The notes below the pieces were generated by a model, which saw nothing but the letters and a program-made list of their open reading frames with translations, searched no databases and was not told where the DNA came from. The position numbers and the translations under genes were made by a program. A DNA stretch of 64,000 nt from Bifidobacterium subtile (GTDB lineage: Bacteria; Actinomycetota; Actinomycetes; Actinomycetales; Bifidobacteriaceae), in the NCBI RefSeq assembly GCF_000741775.1, contig NZ_JGZR01000006.1, forward strand, positions 186,001 through 250,000, given 5' to 3'. Within the stretch, counting starts at the first letter, position 1, and each line of letters opens with the position of its first letter. Shown here piece after piece: positions 57,391 through 64,000 of the stretch.

Positions 57391-60093
57391 ATGGCTGAGC
57401 GGGAACAACATCGCATGATCGCTGAAGCGCAGGCGCCGGGGAAGCTGTACATCGCCGGCGAGTACGCGGTCGTCGAGCATGGGCATCCGGCCATTCTGGT
57501 CGCGGTGAATCGCATGCTTACCGTGCGGGTTACGGGGTATGAGAATCCGGGCGAGGGCGTGCCGAGTGGGGACGCACTGAGGAATGTGCAGGGCGAGTCG
57601 GCCGCTGCGGCATCGTTGCCGCATGACTCGCGTGCCACCGGAAGCATCCACTCGCAGGGTCATGACGAAGCCGCGACGACTTGGCATAGGGATGCCCACG
57701 GGCAGTGCGTGCCGGACGAGGAGCGTCCGGGGGCGGCGCACCTTGTCGCTGCGATTCAGTGCGTTGAGGAGCTTGCTCGCGCTGCTGGCATTGGGCTGCG
57801 CGTTTTCGATATCGATGTGACCAGCGATTTGGATGACGTTTCGGGGCGCAAATACGGCCTCGGCTCCTCCGCGGCGGTCACCGTGGCGGCGATGAGGGCT
57901 TTGCTGCGTTTCTACGGTCTTGAGTCTGCGCTTGAGCCGCTAGAGCAATACAAACTGGCATTCGCCATCGCCTGCCGTGCGGGCAACGTCGGCTCGGGAG
58001 GCGATTTGGCCGCGAGCCTGTTCGGCGGGTGCATCCGCTTCTGCTCGCCCGATCGAGACTGGGTCGGGCAGCGTTTGGATGACACAGTGCTGCCCGAACT
58101 TGTTCGCATGCCATGGCCGGATTTGAGCGTGACGCGGCTGCGGGTGTTTGGTGGCGACGCGGAAAGACGGCTTGACGGTGACGATACGCGCGGGCTGCTC
58201 GATGCATCCCGTAGTGCCGCGTTCGAGGCGACATCGAGCGATGCGAACGGAGAAGATGCCGAATTTCGCGCCGCACATCGCCGCGCTGCTTCGACCGATG
58301 TCTCATCAGAAGTTTTGAACGGTGATCGATTCGATGCCGATTCCAAACTCACAGGTACGCAGCATGGCATTGGCTCGGCTATGGCTGCAACTGCGTTCGC
58401 TTCATCCGCCCAGTCTGCCGCGCTCCGACTCTTGGTCGGGTGGACCGGCAAACCGGCCTCCACCGCCGATCTGGTCACCAATGTGCAGCATCACAGTACT
58501 GACGAGCGCGAGCGGCGCTACCGCGAGTTCTTGGAGCACAGCGACCGCTGCGTTGACGCGTTGTGCGAGGCCTTGGCGCAAGGCGATATAGCCGCCGTCC
58601 GTGAGCATATTGCTCAGGCGCGGGAGCTGCTGCGCGGTTTGTCATCGCTGACTGGCACGTTGATTGAAACCCCTCGGCTCGCCGCGCTGGTCGAGACGGC
58701 TATCGCCCACGGCGCGGCTGCGAAAAGCTCGGGCGCGGGCGGCGGGGACTGCGGCATCGCAATCATCGGCGTTCGCGGCACTGATGCGACGACCGGCACT
58801 GACACCGACCATGCCGTTGATGGGGTGTGCGGAGAGTCTTTGAAGCGAGCGGAACTCATGCGACCCAAGGAGTCCAGAACGGCTCAGACTTCAGTCTTCA
58901 CTGACCCTGCTGACGAGTCGAATGCGGAATCCGTCGAATCTACGGTTTCCGCGATCTTCCAAGACTGGCGCTTGGCGGGCATCGAACCGCTCGAGCTGGC
59001 GGTCTGTGCGCCGCTTGCCGAGGCGCCGCAATGGCAGACCAAGCGTTCGAGCCGCAAGGACGACCATGTGCGACTGGCCTTGCAGCAGCATGAGCAGGAG
59101 GCGAGCAATGCCTTCGATGATGTGCGCTTTATGCACCATGCCCTGTGCGGGGTATCGGTTTCGCAAGTCGACACGACGACGACGGTGTGCGGCTCGCGCT
59201 GGGAGCTGCCGTTCTATATCAATGCGATGACCGGCGGTTCGCAGCGCACGGGCAGCATCAACGCAGCCCTTGCACGTGCCGCACAGGCCACCGGCATCGC
59301 CATCGCCTCTGGCTCGCAGCACGCGGCGTTGCGTGACCCGGCGCTCGCTGCGACGTTCACTGCCATTCGTGAGCAATCGCAGGGCTTCGTCTTCGCAAAT
59401 GTCGGACCAACCGTCACCCCTCGGCAAGCGGCACAAGCGGTCGCGATGCTCAACGCGAATGCCTTGCAGATCCACGTCAACCTCGCTCAGGAAATCGTCA
59501 TGCCGGAAGGCAACCGTGACTTCTCCGACTGGCCGCAGCGCATCTGCGAGATCATCGCGGCCTCGCCCGTGCCCGTGGTCGTCAAGGAGGTGGGCTTCGG
59601 CATGAGCCGACGCAGCGTCGAGCAGCTCGCCGCACTCGGCGTGCGAACCGTCGACGTCAGCGGGCGTGGCGGCACCGATTTCGCGGCCATCGAGAACAGT
59701 CGGCGCACGGCCCGTGAGTACGGGTATCTCGATGGATGGGGTCAATCCACGGTGCTGTGCCTGCTTGATTGCCTCAGTGCGCCCAGTGACGTCGACATTC
59801 TGGCGTCCGGCGGCGTGCGCAATCCGCTCGATGTGGTCATATCGCTCGCCTTGGGGGCGAAAGCCGTGGGCGTGTCCGGTCATTTCCTGCGCGTGCTCGA
59901 GGACCGCGGCGAAGCCGGACTGGTCGATGAGATCAATTCCTGGGCCGAGCAGCTGCGCTCGCTGATGGCCCTGCTGGGCGCTTCGACTGTCGCCGATCTG
60001 CAGCATGCCGACCTGCTGCTGGGCGGCACGACCCTTGAGCAGGCGACGCTGTTGGGCGTCGATGCCGCGGCGCTGGCGCATCGTACGGCGTGA
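57391..60093 (+). CDS. Fusion: phosphomevalonate kinase and type II isopentenyl diphosphate isomerase
   Basis: One open frame of 900 residues from ATG 57391, a start chosen because the GHMP motif begins soon after (AQAPGKLYIAGEYAVVEHGHP). Residues 1 to about 540 are phosphomevalonate kinase: KYGLGSSAAVTVAAMRALL, VGSGGDLAASLFGGC and AGGGDCGIAII. Residues from about 548 on are the FMN-dependent isomerase: RKDDHVRLALQQ, NAMTGGSQ, ASGSQHAAL, HVNLAQEIVMPEGNRDF, VSGRGGTDFAAIEN, SGGVRNPLDV. The kinase part also carries a disordered segment near residues 250-320. Each module looks complete, so one polypeptide would do two steps of the lower mevalonate pathway. No stop, frameshift or internal ribosome site is seen at the joint. 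Confidence 0.93.
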   Translation: MAEREQHRMIAEAQAPGKLYIAGEYAVVEHGHPAILVAVNRMLTVRVTGYENPGEGVPSGDALRNVQGESAAAASLPHDSRATGSIHSQGHDEAATTWHRDAHGQCVPDEERPGAAHLVAAIQCVEELARAAGIGLRVFDIDVTSDLDDVSGRKYGLGSSAAVTVAAMRALLRFYGLESALEPLEQYKLAFAIACRAGNVGSGGDLAASLFGGCIRFCSPDRDWVGQRLDDTVLPELVRMPWPDLSVTRLRVFGGDAERRLDGDDTRGLLDASRSAAFEATSSDANGEDAEFRAAHRRAASTDVSSEVLNGDRFDADSKLTGTQHGIGSAMAATAFASSAQSAALRLLVGWTGKPASTADLVTNVQHHSTDERERRYREFLEHSDRCVDALCEALAQGDIAAVREHIAQARELLRGLSSLTGTLIETPRLAALVETAIAHGAAAKSSGAGGGDCGIAIIGVRGTDATTGTDTDHAVDGVCGESLKRAELMRPKESRTAQTSVFTDPADESNAESVESTVSAIFQDWRLAGIEPLELAVCAPLAEAPQWQTKRSSRKDDHVRLALQQHEQEASNAFDDVRFMHHALCGVSVSQVDTTTTVCGSRWELPFYINAMTGGSQRTGSINAALARAAQATGIAIASGSQHAALRDPALAATFTAIREQSQGFVFANVGPTVTPRQAAQAVAMLNANALQIHVNLAQEIVMPEGNRDFSDWPQRICEIIAASPVPVVVKEVGFGMSRRSVEQLAALGVRTVDVSGRGGTDFAAIENSRRTAREYGYLDGWGQSTVLCLLDCLSAPSDVDILASGGVRNPLDVVISLALGAKAVGVSGHFLRVLEDRGEAGLVDEINSWAEQLRSLMALLGASTVADLQHADLLLGGTTLEQATLLGVDAAALAHRTA

Positions 60094-60330
60094 GTCTGAG
60101 GGAATCCGCCGACGCGCAGGTCAGCTAGGTTACTGATGGCTGATAATTGCTGGTTGCTGGCTTCTGCGCCTCAGCCCTTTGCCTTTGTGTGCCTTTGTAT
60201 GGCTCCATTCCCGCAGTCGACGTTGCAGAACCCGCACTAACTTGAAGGTGCTGCGGATTTTGTGGCGTTTCCCGAGTGCTGCTGGTTGGTGGGACTGATG
60301 GCATGCCCCGCACTCTGGTAGAGAGGGCTT

Positions 60331-60443
60331 AGCGTCCGTTTTGTAGCGATAGCTATGTCCTGACGCTACAATTCTGCCGCTAACGAAGCCTTACAGACCG
60401 TTGTGTAGCGACAGACCATTAGTAGCGCTACAAAACGGACGCT
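60331..60443. repeat. Four-copy inverted element, family I
   Basis: Units around AGCGTCCGTTTTGTAGCG: plus 60331-60351, minus 60361-60372, plus 60399-60414, minus 60424-60443. The outer arms (60331-60348 and 60426-60443) pair perfectly over 18 bases. It lies between the PMK-IDI gene and the glycosylase gene. Bases 60094-60330 hold no gene I can support. Confidence 0.87.
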
Positions 60444-60504
60444 CATCGTAAGGGGTGCGGCCGAAAGGCATAGCCAACTTTCCGCCCGCACCCCCGGGCC
60501 TGAA

Positions 60505-60746
60505 ATGTTACAACTCCCGCACAAGGGTCAAACTTGTGCGGGAGTTGTAACGTATCGTGGCACCAGATCACGCTTCGAAGTAACCGGCGGAGGCGTTAAG
60601 CGGACAGCGCTGTGCGTAGCCGACGCCGAGAGCCCGCCGAGAGCCCGCCAAGAGCCCGAGGGAACAACGGGGTTCACCCTTGGCCAGTCATTGAAACGGC
60701 GCAACCCCCGCATCGACCTCGTAATGATGCGGGAAATGTGACGTTT
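60505..60746. repeat. Four-copy inverted element, family A, copy 3
   Basis: Units in the order minus, plus, minus, plus: 60505-60525, 60533-60553, 60694-60714, 60725-60746. The first two form a perfect 19-base hairpin with a seven-base loop (60507-60525 and 60533-60551). The plus units end in TTGTAACGT or ATGTGACGT like those at 22280-22301. About 140 bases of unrelated sequence separate the two pairs. Confidence 0.83.
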
Positions 60747-60824
60747 AGAAACGGGGGTATAGGCAAACGCCGTCTGATTCAGATGGCGAACGCACGCTAG
60801 CGGTTATCCACGCGAAGTACTTGA

Positions 60825-61457
60825 ATGGCAGGCATGTTTCCGCAATTTCTTGCCCAAGACGCTGATACCGTCGCTCGTGCATTGCTTGGCTGCCATATCG
60901 TGCGGCTCCTTGACGATGGGTGCGCCGTCGGATGCGCCGATGAGCATGCTACTGGTCGCGTTGCCGGGCATGCCGCCGAACGCATCGTCGTGCGCATCGT
61001 GGAAACCGAGGCCTACGACCAGCTCGACCCGGCCAGCCATACGTTTCATGGCAAAAGCGAACGCAACCGAGCGATGTTCGGCCCAGCGGGCCATGCCTAC
61101 ATCTACTTCACGTATGGCATGCACTACTGTCTCAATGTCACGGCCGCGACCGAGGGCTTCGGAGCGGGGGCGCTGATTCGCGCGGTCGAACCCGTTGCAG
61201 GCGTGGAGATCATCGAACAGCGGCGCGGACGCAAGGGTGTCGACTGCGTCAACGGCCCGGCGAAGCTGTGCAAGGCCCTCGACATCGATAAGTCCCTGTA
61301 TGGCCATGATTTGCGCCTGCCTCCGCCCAGTTTGGAACAGGCCGAGCTGCGTTCCGGCGAACGCATCGAAGTCACCCCGCGCATCGGCATATCCAAGGCG
61401 ACTGAGCGTCAGCGCCGCTTCGTCATCGCTGGGAACCCGTATTTATCGCGGCGCTAG
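60825..61457 (+). CDS. 3-methyladenine DNA glycosylase (AAG/MPG family)
   Basis: A 210-residue protein from ATG 60825; no good ribosome binding site is visible and ATG 60834 is possible. The core has DADTVARALLGCHIVR, the catalytic Glu in VETEAYDQLDPASHTFHGKSERN, MFGPAGHAYIYFTYGMHYCLNV, GALIRAVEPVAG, NGPAKLCKALDI and TPRIGISKA. It removes alkylated purines by flipping the base out of the helix. A short Ala/Arg-rich stretch at residues 28-45 is a small insert. It lies between repeat elements and the LacI locus. Confidence 0.95.
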   Translation: MAGMFPQFLAQDADTVARALLGCHIVRLLDDGCAVGCADEHATGRVAGHAAERIVVRIVETEAYDQLDPASHTFHGKSERNRAMFGPAGHAYIYFTYGMHYCLNVTAATEGFGAGALIRAVEPVAGVEIIEQRRGRKGVDCVNGPAKLCKALDIDKSLYGHDLRLPPPSLEQAELRSGERIEVTPRIGISKATERQRRFVIAGNPYLSRR

Positions 61458-61677
61458 GACGGCAAGAGAGCAGCAAAACCGCTTTGCGTGCAACGCCATG
61501 TCTATTATCACCGTCATGGTTGTTGCTGTGATTGCGACTGCGAGGAGGGAGTTTATAAACGGTCATGGCACCGAGTGGCAGCGCCTGCCGCCTGTGCGCG
61601 AAAGCGGCCGGCGAGGGGTGCGCGGGCGCGACACGCACAGCGGTCGGGTTGATGCGCGATGGCGTCTGAAATACAAT

Positions 61678-61740
61678 TGCGGCAACGTTACCGCAAGGAA
61701 AGACTTGACGAAGAATCTTTTGTGCGGAAACGTTACTGCA
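61678..61740 (+). promoter_or_regulatory. Two LacI-type operators upstream of the third LacI gene
   Basis: TGCGGCAACGTTACCGCA (61678-61695) and TGCGGAAACGTTACTGCA (61723-61740) share an AACGTT centre and nearly palindromic arms, centres 45 bases apart. TTGACG at 61705-61710 between them could be a -35 box. They lie about 230 bases before the LacI gene; probable autoregulation. The rest of 61458-61969 shows no gene. Confidence 0.65.
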
Positions 61741-61969
61741 TATGAAACAACGTCGTTGCACAGCGCAGGCAATGGCGATGCTTCACTAACAACACGGGAT
61801 CGCATGAGGTCGCACAGGCGACAGGTCCCCACTCCGGGCAACGAGGCCAGGTGCGCTACCGGTCTCCGCCTCGAATAAGTACATAGATAACGATTCATGC
61901 CGGCTTACGCTGGTGAGCGCCGATCGCGGTGGGCTCCGGTGATGTTAGGTTCTTAGGAAAGGAGGTATG

Positions 61970-62968
61970 ATGGCATACGTCACGATTCGCGATGTCGCGC
62001 GACGCGCAGGAATCTCCGTTTCGACGGTTTCCCGCGCGCTGAACGAGACCGGCAGGATTTCGCCCCAGACCAAAGCCGCCGTGGAGCGCGCGGTCGAGGA
62101 GCTGCATTACATACCCGACTCACGCGCCAAAGCGATGCGCTCGCTGAGCACGCGGACGGTCGGCCTGCTGGTCCCGGACATTCGCAACGGCTACTTCGCC
62201 GACTTGGCGTATGCGATTCAAGACACCTTATTCAATGCAGGCTATTGCACATTCATAGGTACATCGTCGGAAAGCGCCACGCGGCAGGATGCGTTCATCA
62301 CCAGCATCCTGTCGCAGCGCATCGATGGCGCCATCATCGTGCCGCAGGGCGAGCAGTCCGATGCCCTGCGACTGCTACTGGGCACGAAGCTGCCGGTGGT
62401 GTTCGTAGACCGTCAGGCCAAAGGGCTGGGCGGCGTGCCGGTCGTCGATTCGAATCCCGAGCCGGGGCTTGCGGCGGCATTGCATGACATTCAGCGCCGA
62501 GGCTTCGCCAGGGTCGGATATGTCTCCGGACCAGTGCTCGACTCGCCGTCGCTGCAGGAACGCGAATCCGTATTCCGCGTGATTGCCGCAGGCATTTTCG
62601 GCGAAGAGAACGTTTTCGTCGAATCGACGAGCTTCGAGCGAGCCTCCTGCGAATCCGTCCTCAGGCGGATGCACGGCTCCGGTGTGGACGCGTTGATCTT
62701 CGGATACTCGCCGGATGCGGTGAGTGCCGTGTCGCTGCTCGCCGATTCGGCGGTGCGGATCGGCCGGGACATCTCGATCGTCTCTTTTGACGATTTGGAA
62801 TTGTTCCGACTCACCAGCCCGCAGATTTCGGTGATCTCGCAGCAAGTGCAGGAGATCGGGCAGCGAGGGGCGCAGCTGTTCCTCGATATGCTCGCCGGCG
62901 AAACGCAGGCCGCGTCGCAGCGCGTCGACACGGTGTATGCGCCGCGCGCCTCGGTGGGCAAAGCATAG
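61970..62968 (+). CDS. LacI-family repressor of a sugar ABC locus
   Basis: A 332-residue protein. Two ATGs lie at 61967 and 61970; AAAGGAGG ends four bases before the second and only one before the first, so 61970 is chosen. The helix-turn-helix reads VTIRDVARRAGISVSTVSRALNETG. The sensor domain resembles the RbsR type (RTVGLLVPDIRNGYFADLAYAIQ, SIVSFDDLELFRLTSPQISVISQQ). The next gene encodes a ribose-type sugar ABC ATPase, so it probably controls that transporter and itself. It is unrelated in detail to the two LacI proteins at 13331-15650. Confidence 0.92.
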   Translation: MAYVTIRDVARRAGISVSTVSRALNETGRISPQTKAAVERAVEELHYIPDSRAKAMRSLSTRTVGLLVPDIRNGYFADLAYAIQDTLFNAGYCTFIGTSSESATRQDAFITSILSQRIDGAIIVPQGEQSDALRLLLGTKLPVVFVDRQAKGLGGVPVVDSNPEPGLAAALHDIQRRGFARVGYVSGPVLDSPSLQERESVFRVIAAGIFGEENVFVESTSFERASCESVLRRMHGSGVDALIFGYSPDAVSAVSLLADSAVRIGRDISIVSFDDLELFRLTSPQISVISQQVQEIGQRGAQLFLDMLAGETQAASQRVDTVYAPRASVGKA

Positions 62969-63246
62969 CGCCAAACCCGCTAGGGCCGAGCCGAGCTGAG
63001 CCAACGCGCCTATGCAGTCCATGCAACCTGTGCAGCCTATGAAGCCACGGCGCAGCCTATGCGCCGAGCGTCCGTAAGCCCATAAGCCTGTACCTATAAA
63101 CCGCATGCTATGCCATGCCACGGCATGCCGCGCAAGCCAGCTATATACAGATGGCCCGCAGCGGCGACAACGACGACCGTGGCGCGGTGAATACGCGACG
63201 TCGGATCCGGCAGCGAAGCCGGTTCCGGCAAGGAAAGCGAGAGAAT

Positions 63247-64000
63247 ATGACCCAATTATCCCTTGTGGGGGTGTCGAAGATATTCGGCAGCTCCAAAGTG
63301 GTCGATAGGGTTTCGGTCGCCGTCGAACCGGGCAAGGTCCACGTCCTGCTCGGCGAGAACGGCGCCGGCAAATCGACCGTAATCAAAATGATGAGCGGCA
63401 TCTACCAGCCCGATGAGGGCCGCATCGAGATCGACGGCAAGGAGGTGCGCATCCCGAACGTGGACGCCGCCCGCCGATTCGGCATCGCCGTGATCCATCA
63501 GGAACTCAACATGGTCCCCGAACTCTCCATCATGGAGAATCTGTTCCTGGGCGCGCTGCCTACCAAAGGCGGGTTCGTCGACCGCGCCACCATGAAGTGC
63601 AAAGCGCGCGAGGCCCTTGCGCTTATCGGCCTCAACGAGGATGTCTCGACGCCGATGGGAGCTTTGGGCGTGGCCCGTCAGCAGATGGTGGAAATCGCCA
63701 AGGCGCTGATGCAGGATGCGTCGATTCTGATTCTCGACGAGCCGACGGCCGCGCTGACGCGCAAGGAGTGCGAGCAGCTCTTCTCGATCATGGCCGATCT
63801 CAAGGCCAAAGGCGTGGGCATGGTGTTCATCTCGCACCATTTGGACGAAATCGCGCGTGTCGGCGACGTCGTCACCGTGCTGCGTGACGGGCAGTATGTC
63901 GGCACTGTGCCGGCATCGACGCCGGAATCCGAACTCGTGAAGCTCATGGTCGGCCGCAGCATCGAGAACCAGTTCCCGCGCGTGGCAGGCAAGCCAAGCA
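63247..64000 (+). CDS. Ribose-type sugar ABC transporter ATPase, 3' end missing
   Basis: The frame opens at ATG 63247 and is still open at the window end (about 251 residues). It shows the first of two ATPase domains of the RbsA/XylG/MglA group: Walker A GENGAGKS, Q-loop VIHQELNMVPELSIMENLFLG, a signature-like GVARQQMVEIAKAL, Walker B ILILDEPTAALT, and the H-loop in VFISHHLDEIA. These ATPases are about 500 residues with a second domain, which must lie outside the window. It lies 278 bases after the LacI gene; the gap has no gene. The sugar is unknown, perhaps ribose or another monosaccharide. Confidence 0.95.
   Translation, partial: MTQLSLVGVSKIFGSSKVVDRVSVAVEPGKVHVLLGENGAGKSTVIKMMSGIYQPDEGRIEIDGKEVRIPNVDAARRFGIAVIHQELNMVPELSIMENLFLGALPTKGGFVDRATMKCKAREALALIGLNEDVSTPMGALGVARQQMVEIAKALMQDASILILDEPTAALTRKECEQLFSIMADLKAKGVGMVFISHHLDEIARVGDVVTVLRDGQYVGTVPASTPESELVKLMVGRSIENQFPRVAGKPS

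Noticed and set aside
61967..61969. ATG at 61967 as the start of the third LacI gene
   Set aside because: It is only one base behind GGAGG; the ATG three bases later has correct spacing and begins the same protein.

Overview
The window looks like a chromosomal segment of a high-GC actinobacterium, most likely Bifidobacterium or a close relative. The evidence is the GC-rich coding with strong AGGAG-type ribosome binding sites, the actinobacterial order dnaK-grpE-dnaJ-hspR with HAIR operators, bifidobacterial-style alpha-glucoside loci run by LacI regulators, pdxST with a MocR-type regulator, pntAB, and a mevalonate-pathway cluster. I cannot name the species from the sequence alone.

Layout. 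(1) 1-15650 is an alpha-glucoside utilisation region: two paralogous sugar-binding lipoproteins (the first cut by the window edge), a complete GH31 glucosidase, an MFS transporter broken by an amber codon, a second GH31 gene broken by a one-base deletion, a GH13 alpha-glucosidase, a YesL-type membrane protein and two related LacI repressors. An orphan metal-binding lipoprotein sits inside it. No ABC permeases for the sugars are present here. (2) 15900-17218 is an AAA/DUF4143 ATPase gene whose start lies next to two palindromic operators. (3) 17300-22103 is the HspR-controlled chaperone operon, with two very large hairpins between grpE and dnaJ. (4) 22500-45335 is mainly housekeeping: HAD phosphatase, transhydrogenase, nitroreductase, tgt, htrA protease, pyridoxal phosphate synthesis (pdxS, pdxT, regulator), a P1B-type ATPase, ferredoxin-NADP reductase, pyrophosphatase, enolase and htpX. 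(5) 45522-49204 is a four-gene minus-strand operon: ABC ATPase, ABC permease, LytTR regulator, DUF3021 protein. (6) 49550-51502 holds a tRNA-Gly, a DUF3800 gene and a DUF1275 gene. (7) 51536-60093 holds an LTA-synthase-like protein and the lower mevalonate pathway, ending in one gene that fuses phosphomevalonate kinase to type II isopentenyl diphosphate isomerase. (8) 60825-64000 holds a 3-methyladenine glycosylase, a LacI repressor with two operators upstream, and the start of a ribose-type sugar ABC ATPase.

The most unusual signal is not a gene. From about 20 kb onward most intergenic gaps larger than about 150 bp carry a block with several copies, typically four, of a short unit in opposed orientations, usually forming two hairpins. 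The unit matches well inside one block but differs between most blocks. Some blocks are dispersed copies of each other: 22191-22436 with 44164-44319, 27774-27981 with 33761-34009, and 60505-60746 with 22191-22301. They look like an under-described class of intergenic elements. A second theme is expansion of low-complexity segments inside otherwise conserved proteins (PdxT, PdxR, the ABC ATPase, a LacI repressor, the DUF3021 protein and others).
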